A DNA stretch of 53,942 nucleotides, taken from contig JAFYHT010000030.1 in the NCBI GenBank assembly GCA_017539025.1, forward strand, positions 1-53,942. The letters run 5' to 3'. Both the position numbers and the translations under genes were made by a program. Within the stretch, counting starts at the first letter, position 1, and each line of letters starts with the position of its first letter. The notes under the pieces were generated by a model. It was given only the letters and a program-made list of their open reading frames with translations, had not been told where the DNA came from and did not search any database. Positions 32,059-41,919 of the stretch are shown here, one piece after another. Source of the DNA: Erysipelotrichaceae bacterium. GTDB taxonomy: Bacteria; Bacillota_I; Bacilli_A; Erysipelotrichales; Erysipelotrichaceae.

Positions 32059-33732
32059 CTAGTCCTCCCTGACAGTGTAGTAATAGATGACGACGCGAAG
32101 ATCATCAACCGTTTCAAAGGTCTTTCCCAGTTCAGGAGATGTCTTGACAACGCGATTGACATCAGAATTGACGAGTTCCTCTTCTGTAAAGAAGGATCTG
32201 TCTTCTTCCGAAAGGATGAAATTCACATTGTTTTCTTCCAGATATTGAGCAGCTTCAGAGATCTCCCAGCCGATCAGATCAGCCAGAACGATCTGTTTGT
32301 TTTCAAGAACATATTTGATCGTGATCTCATTGTTCTGAGATGCATCGAACTTCGTTCCTGGTTCCAGGGACTGTTCAATGACGATCCCCTCACCCTGATC
32401 GGATTCTACCGGAACGAGTTTGACATTAAAATTGAGTGCTTTCAGTTCATCTCTGGCATCGGCATAATTCTTTCCTACATAGTTCTGTAAAACGGAATAC
32501 AGGCCATTGGAAACAGTCAGCTTGATCTTGGTGCCGATCTCGACTTCCTGGTGTGCTACCGGATTGGATGAGATGATGTGATCCTTTTCAATATCATCGG
32601 AAAGGATCCATGTGATACGGGAGTCATCAACTTCCAGATTCTTTTGTGCAAGCAAGTCCTTAGCCTCCTGAACAGTCATATTTCTCAGATCAGGAACAGT
32701 TACGAATTTGTCCTTGTTTCCAATGATGCCTGTTAAGAACAACACCAGAAGCAATACGATGAGCGAGATCAGGATCGCACAGGTCAGAAAAGCGACAGAG
32801 AAGAAAGAATTGCCCTTTTTCCCCTTTTTCTTTCCGGAGAGCTTTGAGATATGAACATTTTCGTTCTTTTCTTCCTTGATCGGTTCATCAAAAGAGATCA
32901 TAGGATCGTTTTTATGTTCCTTCTTCAGACATTCGTTGAGATCCTGAAGCATCAGAGCGATATTGCGGTATCTGTTGTTCGGATTCTTGGCAGTGGCTCT
33001 GGTGATGATGTTTTCTACCGATTGCGGTATGGAAGGATCAAAGCTCCTGACTCTAGGAATGTCACCTTTGATATGCATGAGAGCGACCTGCACCGGATTT
33101 TCTCCCTTGTAAGGCACATCCCCTGTCAGCAGTTCATAGAATACGATACCCAATGAATAAATATCAGATTGCATCGTTGCCTGTTTTCCTTTGGAAAGTT
33201 CCGGTGCCAGATAATGAACGGAACCCAGTACGGAATCCTTGTGTGTTATCTGCATTGCCCCATTGGCTAATGCGATACCAAAGTCTGAAAGCTTGATCGT
33301 ACCGTCATCCTTGATCAGGACGTTCTGAGATTTGACATCGCGGTGGATCACGTTGTTTCGATGAGCTTCCATCAAGGCTCCGGCCAGCTGTTTCATCATC
33401 CAGACGGCTTCCTTATAAGGGATCGGCCCTCTTTTTCTGATGAGCTGTTTCAGAGTGTAGCCTTTGACATATTCCATGACGATATAATGTTTATCGCCAT
33501 CATCTCCTACATCATAGACATCGACGATATTCGGATGAGAAAGCTGAGTGACTGCTCCGGCTTCTCTTTTGAAGCGTTCCAAAGCGGTCGGATCATCCGC
33601 CATATCCGATTTCATGATCTTGACTGCTACTTCTCTTTTCAAGATCGTGTCATACGCAAGATAGACATCTGCCATGCCTCCCCTGCCGATCAGTTTTACG
33701 ATCCTGTAACGATTGCCGATATATTCTGACAT
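32059..33732 (-). CDS. prkC: PASTA-domain serine/threonine protein kinase
   Basis: 557 aa. Cytoplasmic Hanks kinase domain (GRGGMADVYLAYD, catalytic HRDVKSQNVLI, DFGIA, APE-type ALAPE as LAPELSKG), a single membrane segment (about residues 308-333) and three extracellular PASTA repeats that sense muropeptides or lipid II (starting VPDLRNMTVQEA, then LQNYVGKNYADA, then LADLIGWEISEA). The third PASTA is divergent. The gene lies 1 base after prpC, its cognate phosphatase. Confidence 0.96.
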   Translation of the reverse strand: MSEYIGNRYRIVKLIGRGGMADVYLAYDTILKREVAVKIMKSDMADDPTALERFKREAGAVTQLSHPNIVDVYDVGDDGDKHYIVMEYVKGYTLKQLIRKRGPIPYKEAVWMMKQLAGALMEAHRNNVIHRDVKSQNVLIKDDGTIKLSDFGIALANGAMQITHKDSVLGSVHYLAPELSKGKQATMQSDIYSLGIVFYELLTGDVPYKGENPVQVALMHIKGDIPRVRSFDPSIPQSVENIITRATAKNPNNRYRNIALMLQDLNECLKKEHKNDPMISFDEPIKEEKNENVHISKLSGKKKGKKGNSFFSVAFLTCAILISLIVLLLVLFLTGIIGNKDKFVTVPDLRNMTVQEAKDLLAQKNLEVDDSRITWILSDDIEKDHIISSNPVAHQEVEIGTKIKLTVSNGLYSVLQNYVGKNYADARDELKALNFNVKLVPVESDQGEGIVIEQSLEPGTKFDASQNNEITIKYVLENKQIVLADLIGWEISEAAQYLEENNVNFILSEEDRSFFTEEELVNSDVNRVVKTSPELGKTFETVDDLRVVIYYYTVRED

Positions 33733-33733
33733 A

Positions 33734-34459
33734 TTACCTCTTTACCAGTACAATTGTGATATTGTCGTATCCGCCTGCCATCAAAGCCATATCCTTGAGA
33801 TCGATGACCTTTTCGGAAACTGTCCTGTTTTCATCGATGACAGTAAATGTGATATCTTCATCGCCAACATAGGAATGAAGTCCATCCGAACAGATCAGAT
33901 AGTAATCCATATCCTTTACTTTGTGTATGTCAGCGGAAATGACCGGGAAAATACCGATCGCTTTGACAAGATAGTGCTTTTTCGGATGATTGAGAGACTC
34001 TTCGTAAGTGATCTGTCCCTTTTCCAGCATCTGATTGACCAAAGTGTGGTCAGTTGTCAGTTTGATGGAAAAATCATCGATAAAGCCATAGACTCTGGAA
34101 TCACCGCAGTTGATGGAGATCGTTCCGTTTTTTGTCATCAGGATGCCGGTAAGGGTCGTGCCCATGCCTTCATACTCTACGAATTTCTGGGAAAGTTCAT
34201 AGACTCTTTTGTTTGCGCCGGCAACGTGAAATTGCATATAGCTGATCGCATCTTCGATACTGTCAAAAGGTCCCGATTCCTTAAAATTCTCTTCAAAGTA
34301 CTGGATCGTTTCTCCGCTTGCGACTTCTCCCGCCTTTCCTCCGCCGATGCCATCAGCGACCAGAACAAGAAAATCACCGTACGAATTGAATACGGCGAGA
34401 TAGGAATCCTGATTCTTTTCCCTGATAAGACCGACATCGGTAATGCAGAAGTATTCCAT
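33734..34459 (-). CDS. prpC: PP2C-type serine/threonine protein phosphatase
   Basis: 241 aa. Metal-binding motifs GLIREKNQDSYLA, VLVADGIGGGKAGEVAS, GDSRVYGF and GYDNITIVLV mark the PPM fold. It reverses PrkC phosphorylation. The ATG at 34459 (MEYFCITDVG) is chosen because upstream in-frame codons lie within the rlmN stop region; the stop of rlmN is 4 bases away. Confidence 0.95.
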   Translation of the reverse strand: MEYFCITDVGLIREKNQDSYLAVFNSYGDFLVLVADGIGGGKAGEVASGETIQYFEENFKESGPFDSIEDAISYMQFHVAGANKRVYELSQKFVEYEGMGTTLTGILMTKNGTISINCGDSRVYGFIDDFSIKLTTDHTLVNQMLEKGQITYEESLNHPKKHYLVKAIGIFPVISADIHKVKDMDYYLICSDGLHSYVGDEDITFTVIDENRTVSEKVIDLKDMALMAGGYDNITIVLVKR

Positions 34460-34463
34460 AGTT

Positions 34464-35495
34464 CTATTGTAAATGATTGGCTCTGAGTTGGCCACAGGCC
34501 GCGTCAATGTCATCTCCTTTTTTCTGTCTCAGTGTGACAGCGATGTTCCGTTTCTTGAGAAGATCATAGAAACGCAAGGCGTTTTCATCAGAAGATGTTT
34601 CAAAATCCTTTTCCGATACCGGATTGTATGGGATCAGGTTGATATAAGCGTTCATGCCTCTTAAAAGTTTTGCGATCTGATCGGCATGTTCCGGTCTGTC
34701 GTTGATCCCTTTCAGAAGCAGATATTCAAACGTCAGACGGCGATTGTTGAGTTCGCTGTAGCCTTTTAATGCCTTCATCAGCTGTTCAAGAGGATATGCC
34801 TTGTTGACAGGCATCAGTTTCGATCTGAGTTCATCATTTGGCGCATGCAAGGAAATGGCCAGATTGTATTGCAAATTCTCATGAGAGAAGCGTTCGATCA
34901 TCGGAACCAGACCGCATGTGGAAATGGAGATGTGTCTTGCGCCGATCTCCAAACCATTCGGGTCATTGATGATGTTCATCGCCTTCATGACGTTATCATA
35001 GTTATCAAAAGGTTCGCCTGTTCCCATCACAACGATGTTTCCGAGCCTTTTTTCTTCCTTGTCCAGATCTTTCTGTATCATCAGAGCCTGACGTACGATC
35101 TCGCTAGGAAGCAGGTCTCTTTGTTTTTTGAGAAGACCGGAAGCACAGAAGCTGCATCCCATGTTGCATCCGACCTGCGATGAAAGACAGGCACTGTAGC
35201 CGTAATCAAAGATCATCAATACAGATTCCACCAGAGCTCCATCAGACATTTCGAAAAGATATTTTCTGGTTCCGTCTCTTGATACCTGCATATCCCTGAT
35301 GATCAGCGGAGCGATCTCAAAATCATTCTCCAGTTTTTCAATGGTTTTCTTGGAGATATCGCTCATCAAAGAGAAAGAATCGATTCTTCTGTGATAGAGC
35401 CACTTGAAGATCTGCTTGCCATGAAAAGGCTTGATGCCGTTTTCAAGCAGATAGTTTTCAAGATCATTTAAAGAAAGGTCATAGATCGATTTCAT
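34464..35495 (-). CDS. rlmN: Dual-specificity rRNA/tRNA adenine-2 methyltransferase RlmN
   Basis: 343 aa, radical-SAM enzyme that methylates A2503 of 23S rRNA and A37 of some tRNAs. The radical-SAM Cys motif is CNMGCSFCASG. GARHISISTCGLVP, SLHAPNDELRSKLMP and NLIPYNPV are conserved. AACGQL near the C-terminus carries the catalytic cysteine. It overlaps rsmB by 4 bases. Confidence 0.97.
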   Translation of the reverse strand: MKSIYDLSLNDLENYLLENGIKPFHGKQIFKWLYHRRIDSFSLMSDISKKTIEKLENDFEIAPLIIRDMQVSRDGTRKYLFEMSDGALVESVLMIFDYGYSACLSSQVGCNMGCSFCASGLLKKQRDLLPSEIVRQALMIQKDLDKEEKRLGNIVVMGTGEPFDNYDNVMKAMNIINDPNGLEIGARHISISTCGLVPMIERFSHENLQYNLAISLHAPNDELRSKLMPVNKAYPLEQLMKALKGYSELNNRRLTFEYLLLKGINDRPEHADQIAKLLRGMNAYINLIPYNPVSEKDFETSSDENALRFYDLLKKRNIAVTLRQKKGDDIDAACGQLRANHLQ

Positions 35496-36694
35496 TGATT
35501 CACCTTTTTCATCTTAGCATAATAGAAACAATCACCCATCTCATTGATGATCGTATCTTCTTCCAGAAGGACGTAATCATCGTGTTGAGAAATAAATCTG
35601 CTGATCAGCCTTCCGTTTTCTTTTTTATTCAATGTACAGGTCGAATAAAGTAAGACCCCATCCTGTTTCAGTAAAGGATCGATACTTTCCAGAAGTTCAT
35701 ATTGCAGCTTCTGCAGTTCATCGAGACTTTGCGGCTTCACATGGAATTTCAGATCGGGTTTTCTGCCGATGACGCCCAATCCCGAACAAGGCGCATCCAA
35801 TAAGATCCTGTCAAAGCGCAGATCCAGATGATCCTTTAATTCTCTTCCATCATAATTGAGGAAATGAACTCCGTGATAACCGAGTTTTTCAGCCATCTTC
35901 TCCATCAGATTCACTCTGTTTTCATGAAGATCGTTGCCATAGGCGTTTTCCGGCTTTACGATATCCAGACAGTTGAACAGTTTTGAACCGGGAGCCGAAC
36001 ACACATCCAGAAGATTACAGTCTTCATTGAGATCCAGATGTCTGTATAAAGATGCGGAATTGACGTCCTGGATATAGAAATATCCCTTTTTATATTCCTT
36101 GCTGGAAAGAAGATTGTCTTTGCAGATGAAGAGATCTTCATCGATCTTTTCGATATTTAGATCTTTCAGATCGTCAAATGTACATCTGTTTTTATTGATC
36201 CGATAATAGACTTTCGGGATCTCGTGATAGACGGACATGATCTTTTTCAGATCTTCTTCCTCGTATTGGCTCTTGAGAAGATTGTAGATCCATTCCGGTA
36301 AGGAATAGCGGATATGATCCTTATCAGCTTCTTTCAACTGTTTTTTCTTGCGGAGAATGGCATTGATGAACGATTTTTCATATTTGTTTTTGCCTAATTC
36401 GACATATTCATGGTTGACGACATAGTCCTTTTCATGAAAAAAGAATCTTTCGTACAAAGCCAGACACAAGATCAGTTTCGTCCTGAATGATGTAGATGAA
36501 GAAAGATCATCTTCAAACTGATAGGAAATGAATTCAAAATTGCGCAGTACTCCATTTACCAGATTGGTTACGAAAGCTCTTTGGATCTGCGGGATCTTTT
36601 CCAGTTGTGAGCGCATCAAAAGATTGGAATAGGATTCCTCTTTGATCGTCTTATATAAAATATCCAAAGCCAGTTCACGCTGATTCATACTCAT
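35492..36694 (-). CDS. rsmB: 16S rRNA (cytosine-967-C5)-methyltransferase
   Basis: 400 aa. N-terminal NusB-like domain (QRAFVTNLVNGVLRN, about residues 35-50), then a SAM-dependent methyltransferase with DVCSAPGSKLFNCLDI, LLDAPCSGLGVIGRKPDLK and YSTCTLNKKENGRLI, which hold the two catalytic cysteines. It follows priA with a 4-base overlap; the def and fmt genes that often sit between the two are absent. Confidence 0.95.
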   Translation of the reverse strand: MSMNQRELALDILYKTIKEESYSNLLMRSQLEKIPQIQRAFVTNLVNGVLRNFEFISYQFEDDLSSSTSFRTKLILCLALYERFFFHEKDYVVNHEYVELGKNKYEKSFINAILRKKKQLKEADKDHIRYSLPEWIYNLLKSQYEEEDLKKIMSVYHEIPKVYYRINKNRCTFDDLKDLNIEKIDEDLFICKDNLLSSKEYKKGYFYIQDVNSASLYRHLDLNEDCNLLDVCSAPGSKLFNCLDIVKPENAYGNDLHENRVNLMEKMAEKLGYHGVHFLNYDGRELKDHLDLRFDRILLDAPCSGLGVIGRKPDLKFHVKPQSLDELQKLQYELLESIDPLLKQDGVLLYSTCTLNKKENGRLISRFISQHDDYVLLEEDTIINEMGDCFYYAKMKKVNQ

Positions 36695-38847
36695 TCAATA
36701 TACAACGGATCGACATCGATTTTCACGTGTGACATATTTCTTCGTCCGATATATTCATCGATGATCTTCTGTGTTTCAGCCAACATCTTCAATAGATCCT
36801 TATCCATGATCAGGATACGGTTACGGTACATCTTCTTGATCTTGCCAAGTTCATATGGCTTATAGACTCTGAAATCCGTCTGTTCAAACTGTTCATAAAG
36901 ATATTTCGCTGATCTGATGATCCTTTCATCATTCAGATCGGAAAGGATGATCTGTATCATATGCGAATACGGCGGATAGGAAGTCTTTGATCGATAGTTC
37001 ATTTCGATGTTATAGAAGTAATTGTAATCCTGTGCCAAAACCGCTTTGATCGCATAATGATTCGTATTGAAAGCCTGGATGATGACCTTGCCTTCATCTT
37101 GAGCTCTTCCTGATCTTCCCGATGCCTGCATCAGAAGATCAAAAGTGACTTTGGCAGAATTGTAGTCCTGATGCATGAGACCGGCATCGGCATTCAATAT
37201 CCCTACCAGAGTGACATCCGGATAATCCAGTCCTTTTGCGATCATCTGCGTACCGATGAGGATATCGATCTGATGGTCCTCAAAACGCTTCAGGATCTTT
37301 TCATGAGCTCCTTTTCTTCCTACGGAATCTCTGTCCATCCTTTCGATCTTTGCCTCAGGAAAAAGCCTGTGCAGTTCTTCTTCGACTTTCATCGTACCGA
37401 AACCGTAATATAAAAGTTCTCTGCTTCCGCAATGCGGACATCTGTCCGGAACCTGATAGATCTTTCCGCACTGATGACATTTCAGGATGTTTTCTTTTTT
37501 ATGGTAATTAAGCGGTGTATCGCAATCCGTGCACATGAGGACACCGTTACAGTCACTGCATCGGATGATCGGAGAGTAACCTCTTCTGTTCAATAAAATG
37601 ATGGCTTGTTTATGATCATTCAGACAGGATTCCAGTTCATCATGCAGTACTTTTGAAATGATATAGGAACGATGTTTCCTGACCTGTTCATCAAGATCGA
37701 CGACTGAAATCTCAGGGAAAGAAAGGTTGATCCTGTTCTGCAGTTCCAGAAGCTGATAATCCCCTTTTAAAGCTCTTGTATAAGATTCTAAGGAAGGAGT
37801 AGCAGAAGCCAGTAAAACTTTGCCCCGATGAGTGATCGCACGCTTAAAAGCGACGTTTTTGACGTGGTAACATGGCACATTATCCTGTTTATAGGAAGAA
37901 TCATGTTCCTCATCGATGATGATCAATCCCAGATCATGGAATGGGAGAAAGATCGAAGAACGCGTACCGACGACGATCTTGACTTCCCTGTCTCTGATCC
38001 TTTTGTACTGTTCATATCTTTCCTGATCGGAAAGTTCTGAATGATAGAACACGACGTCGGAAAATCTTTCTTTTACTCTCTGTATCATCTGAGGGGTCAG
38101 AGAGATCTCCGGAACAAGGATCAGTACTTCCTTATTCTGTTGCAGATAATGTCTGGCAAGATGGAGATAGACTTCAGTCTTACCGCTTCCTGTCACGCCA
38201 AACAGAAGAGAGACCATCTTATCAGTATTGATGATGGAATCATAGGCATTCTTCTGTTCTTCAGTCAGCTGTTTGAATGCGGAAGATTCGATCAGACTGT
38301 TTTCAAAAGCAGCCTCTTCCCGATACTCTTCGATCGCATTCATATCCAAAAGCTTCTTGATGATCGAAACGGAGATCTTTCTCGCTTGCGATGCATCCAT
38401 TCCGTCATAAAGCTGATCATAGACTTCTTTCTGTCTTTTAGTAAACGTATGTTCACCATTGATCTTTCTGATCTTTCTTATTGTCTTCGGATCGACATAT
38501 GCTTTTGAAGTTTTCAATGTCTTTGGCAGCATCGAATTCAGGCATGAGATCAATGGCGAGATCGTCGTTCTGGAAAGCCAGAAAGCCAGTTCAAAAAGTT
38601 CTTGCGATATGACAGGTTCTTCATCTACGACTTCTATTACTTTTTCTATTTCAAAGCCCAGTTCTTCGCATATTTCATTCAGATCTTTGTCTGTATATCT
38701 GCAGGAAGATACGATCGCCAGATTAGGAGCGTTATGAAAAATGACCCTGATACGGACGTATTTTGCTATTTCATAGTCTGAATAATATGTAAAAGCTCTG
38801 TTGATATTCAGGCTTGCATTGGTGACATAGGCTTCGATCAGATACAT
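36691..38847 (-). CDS. priA: Primosomal replication restart helicase PriA
   Basis: 718 aa. SF2 helicase: Walker A FGVTGSGKTEV, DEEH box (IIIDEEHDSSYKQ), ATPSLES, and the zinc-binding insert CSDCNGVLMCTDCDTPLNYHKKENILKCHQCG...CPHCGS. It loads the replisome at stalled forks. The ATG at 38847 is chosen; six upstream residues are dropped because TATAAT lies 6 bases before it. First gene of a six-gene operon. Confidence 0.96.
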   Translation of the reverse strand: MYLIEAYVTNASLNINRAFTYYSDYEIAKYVRIRVIFHNAPNLAIVSSCRYTDKDLNEICEELGFEIEKVIEVVDEEPVISQELFELAFWLSRTTISPLISCLNSMLPKTLKTSKAYVDPKTIRKIRKINGEHTFTKRQKEVYDQLYDGMDASQARKISVSIIKKLLDMNAIEEYREEAAFENSLIESSAFKQLTEEQKNAYDSIINTDKMVSLLFGVTGSGKTEVYLHLARHYLQQNKEVLILVPEISLTPQMIQRVKERFSDVVFYHSELSDQERYEQYKRIRDREVKIVVGTRSSIFLPFHDLGLIIIDEEHDSSYKQDNVPCYHVKNVAFKRAITHRGKVLLASATPSLESYTRALKGDYQLLELQNRINLSFPEISVVDLDEQVRKHRSYIISKVLHDELESCLNDHKQAIILLNRRGYSPIIRCSDCNGVLMCTDCDTPLNYHKKENILKCHQCGKIYQVPDRCPHCGSRELLYYGFGTMKVEEELHRLFPEAKIERMDRDSVGRKGAHEKILKRFEDHQIDILIGTQMIAKGLDYPDVTLVGILNADAGLMHQDYNSAKVTFDLLMQASGRSGRAQDEGKVIIQAFNTNHYAIKAVLAQDYNYFYNIEMNYRSKTSYPPYSHMIQIILSDLNDERIIRSAKYLYEQFEQTDFRVYKPYELGKIKKMYRNRILIMDKDLLKMLAETQKIIDEYIGRRNMSHVKIDVDPLYIE

Positions 38848-38853
38848 ACCATT

Positions 38854-38859
38854 ATTATA
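38854..38859 (-). promoter_or_regulatory. priA -10 box, leaderless type
   Basis: TATAAT, 6 bases before the priA ATG, directly in the T-rich tail of the sufB terminator. No good -35 box. Confidence 0.55.
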
Positions 38860-38860
38860 A

Positions 38861-38888
38861 AACAAAAGGGACTAACCGATAGCCCCTT
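38861..38888 (-). terminator. sufB terminator
   Basis: AAGGGGCTA pairs with TTAGTCCCTT (9 bp with one G-U), followed by TTGTTTT on the minus strand. The sufB TAG stop lies in the 3' arm. Confidence 0.75.
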
Positions 38889-40284
38889 CCATATTGATCT
38901 TAAGCAGCTGATTGAGCTCGACGGCGTATTCCATCGGCAGCTCTCTTGTAAATGGTTCAATGAAACCGAGGATGATCATCTGTGTCGCATCCTGCATCGA
39001 AAGGCCTCTTGACATCAGATAGAATAACTGTTCTTCGGAGATCTTGGATACCGTCGCTTCATGTTCGATCGTCGACGTGTTATTGGAAATGATGTTCGTC
39101 GGGATCGTATCCGAAGAAGAGATATCATCCAGGATCAAAGTATCGCATTCGACCTTGGCTTTAGAATACTTCGCCTTCTTTGACATCGATACTGTTCCAC
39201 GATAATTGACCTTACCGCCTGTTCTGGCAAGTGATTTGGAGATGATCGTTGAAGATGTATGCGGAGCAAGATGGATCATCTTGGCGCCGGCATCCTGGAT
39301 CTGTTTGAACGATCCTACGGCAATGGAGATGCAGACGCCTTTTGCGTTTTCTCCTGCCAGGATACATGCCGGATATTTCATATTGATATGAGATCCGATA
39401 TTTCCATCGATCCATTCCATGATGCCGTTTTCTTCCACGAGAGTCCTCTTTGTGACGAGATTCAGGATATTTGCCGACCAGTTCTGTACTGTCGAATAGC
39501 GGCATTTTGCGTCCTTTTTAACGAAGATTTCAACGACTGCAGCATGAAGTGAGTCATTGGAGTATTTCGGCGCTGTACAGCCTTCTACGTAGTGCAGATC
39601 AGATCCCTCATCACAGATGATCAGTGTTCTTTCAAACTGGCCCATCTGTTCGGAATTGATACGGAAATATGACTGCAGCGGTTTCTCAAGTTTTACACCT
39701 TTCGGAACATAGATGAAAGAACCGCCTGACCAGACTGCAGTATTGAGTGCGGCAAACTTGTTGTCCGCATAGGAAACGACCTTGCCGAAGTATTCCCTGA
39801 ACAGATCAGGACACTTCTTTAAAGCTGTATCGGTGTCGTAGAAGATGACGCCTTTGCTTTCAACTTCTTGAAGCATGTTGTGGTAGACGACTTCTGATTC
39901 GTATTGTGTGGAAACTCCTGCCAGGAATTTCTGTTCCGACTCAGGGATCTTCAGCTTTTCAAAAGTGTTCTTGATGGTTTCCGGGACATCGTTCCAGTCT
40001 TTTTCTACCCTCTCCGATGGTTTTTTATAATATGTGAAGTCATTAAAATCAATCTCAGAAAGATCGGGACCCCATTTCGGTAACGGGAATTCCAGGAATT
40101 TATGATATGCCTTTAATCTGAGTTCCAACATCCAGTCCGGTTCATTTTTAGCTGCCGAAATGGCTCTGATGACCTCTTCCGACAATCCTTTACCGGTATT
40201 GAAAATGGTGACATCCTGATCCTTGAAGTCATAGGCATAATCATCCTGGGATTTTAAGATATCTTTGTTATTTGTCGAACTCAT
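38872..40284 (-). CDS. sufB: Fe-S cluster assembly scaffold SufB
   Basis: 470 aa, the scaffold on which the SufBC2D complex builds iron-sulfur clusters. [37 protein letters not shown] and [12 protein letters not shown] are the conserved SufB stretches; the C-terminal [38 protein letters not shown] is complete. Length fits. Last gene of sufC-sufD-sufS-sufU-sufB. Confidence 0.97.
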   Translation of the reverse strand: MSSTNNKDILKSQDDYAYDFKDQDVTIFNTGKGLSEEVIRAISAAKNEPDWMLELRLKAYHKFLEFPLPKWGPDLSEIDFNDFTYYKKPSERVEKDWNDVPETIKNTFEKLKIPESEQKFLAGVSTQYESEVVYHNMLQEVESKGVIFYDTDTALKKCPDLFREYFGKVVSYADNKFAALNTAVWSGGSFIYVPKGVKLEKPLQSYFRINSEQMGQFERTLIICDEGSDLHYVEGCTAPKYSNDSLHAAVVEIFVKKDAKCRYSTVQNWSANILNLVTKRTLVEENGIMEWIDGNIGSHINMKYPACILAGENAKGVCISIAVGSFKQIQDAGAKMIHLAPHTSSTIISKSLARTGGKVNYRGTVSMSKKAKYSKAKVECDTLILDDISSSDTIPTNIISNNTSTIEHEATVSKISEEQLFYLMSRGLSMQDATQMIILGFIEPFTRELPMEYAVELNQLLKINMEGAIG

Positions 40285-40696
40285 TGATCAGATCCTCAAT
40301 CGCATGAATGCCGATCGTACCGCATTTGATGCGGTTTGCCTGCTGATAGAGCGTATCAAAAGCATTCGCTTCTTCCAGCGTATCTTCATCAAATGGCTTT
40401 TCATCGACCATTTTGTAATATTCGTTTATGATCTTTCTGGCTTCATCATAGCTTTTTCCGATGATCAGATCGCACATGATATCGGTAGATGCCGTACAGA
40501 TCGTACAGCCGACTCCATCGAATTTCACATCTTTTACTTCCCCATCTTCTCCTAACATGAACACCGTGATGTCATCGATACAGGATTCTGAAGCATTATG
40601 CACAGACTTGTATCTTTCATCATCTACAGTTTCCTTGTTGTTGGGATGATTGTAATGATCCAGCATGATCTCTCTTTTGATTTCTTTGTCCATCAT
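40268..40696 (-). CDS. sufU: Fe-S cluster assembly sulfur-transfer protein SufU
   Basis: 142 aa. IscU-like fold with zinc; takes sulfur from SufS. The ligands are visible: Cys and Asp in SESCIDDI, Cys in [14 protein letters not shown] and Cys in [13 protein letters not shown]. Overlaps sufB by 17 bases and sufS by 4. Confidence 0.95.
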   Translation of the reverse strand: MMDKEIKREIMLDHYNHPNNKETVDDERYKSVHNASESCIDDITVFMLGEDGEVKDVKFDGVGCTICTASTDIMCDLIIGKSYDEARKIINEYYKMVDEKPFDEDTLEEANAFDTLYQQANRIKCGTIGIHAIEDLINEFDK

Positions 40697-41919
40697 AGTA
40701 CACTATCCACACATTTCTCTATTGTCGTATCTTTGATCACATCGATGAAGCGATCGATCTCTTCTTTCGTATTGTAGATATACAAGGAAGCTCTGATCGT
40801 TTCATTGACATGAATGACATTCTGTAAGAGCTTTGCGCAATGATTTCCCGTACGAACGGAAATGCCCATCTTGTTGAAATAGGATGCGGCATCCTGCGCA
40901 AAGATGCCTTTGATATTGAAAGTAACGATACCGGATTGAGATCCCTTGTTGTAGATCTCAACGTTATCCAGTTTTTCCAGTTTTTCAATGAAGTATTCGG
41001 AAAGTTCGATCCCATACTCCATGACATTGTCCATTCCGATCGATTCAAGATATTCGATCGCTTTTCTTAATCCCAGGACGCCTTCGATACATGGAGTACC
41101 TGCTTCAAACTTTTCCGGAGTCTTCTGCAGGATGATCCTTCCGTCTTCATAGAATCTGGCATTGGAACCGCCGCCATAGAAGATCGGATCCATCTGCTCC
41201 AGTAAATCATATTTTCCATATAAGACACCGATCCCCGCAGGTCCAAGCATCTTATGGGATGAGAATGACAGGAAGTCGATATCGAAATCCTGAACATCTA
41301 TCTTGAGATGCGGAACACCCTGTGCTCCGTCGATCGAAACAAGAGCTCCGTACTTATGAGCGATCATACAGATCTCCCTGATCGGATAGATATAGCCCAT
41401 GACATTGGAAACGTAAGGCAAAGCTACGATCTTCACCTTTCCGTCTTTGAAACACTCTTCATAGTCTTTGAGATCCATCAAGGCGTGTTCGTTGAATGGG
41501 ATGTATCTGATTTGCGCACCGCTTTTTTCTGCCGCGATGAACCATGGCAATATATCGGATGCATGTTCGACTTCAGAAGTCAGGATGACATCACCTTTCT
41601 TCAATAATTTATTCCCGGCATTGATCGCGACTGTATTCAAAGAGGAAGTAGCACCATAGGTATAGACGATGCATTCTTTTCTTGGCGCATTAATAAAACC
41701 TGCAACCGTCTTTCTGGTATCGTCGTAGATCTTGGATACCTTGAAAGAGATATCGTAATCGCCGCGATGAATATTGGCGTTGTCGAATTCATAGTAATTT
41801 CTGACTTCATCGATGACGCATTGCGGCTTATAGGAAGTGGCTCCGGAATCGAAGTAGATCAGGTCCGGATGGTTTGTGATCATCGGGAAGTCTTTTCTGA
41901 TTTCTTTTACATCGAACAT
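40693..41919 (-). CDS. sufS: Cysteine desulfurase SufS
   Basis: 408 aa, class II desulfurase with pyridoxal phosphate. The PLP lysine is in FLSFSSHKMLGP, the catalytic cysteine in SVRTGNHCAKLL, and DSGATSYKP is near the N-terminus. It supplies persulfide sulfur to SufU. Confidence 0.97.
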   Translation of the reverse strand: MFDVKEIRKDFPMITNHPDLIYFDSGATSYKPQCVIDEVRNYYEFDNANIHRGDYDISFKVSKIYDDTRKTVAGFINAPRKECIVYTYGATSSLNTVAINAGNKLLKKGDVILTSEVEHASDILPWFIAAEKSGAQIRYIPFNEHALMDLKDYEECFKDGKVKIVALPYVSNVMGYIYPIREICMIAHKYGALVSIDGAQGVPHLKIDVQDFDIDFLSFSSHKMLGPAGIGVLYGKYDLLEQMDPIFYGGGSNARFYEDGRIILQKTPEKFEAGTPCIEGVLGLRKAIEYLESIGMDNVMEYGIELSEYFIEKLEKLDNVEIYNKGSQSGIVTFNIKGIFAQDAASYFNKMGISVRTGNHCAKLLQNVIHVNETIRASLYIYNTKEEIDRFIDVIKDTTIEKCVDSVL

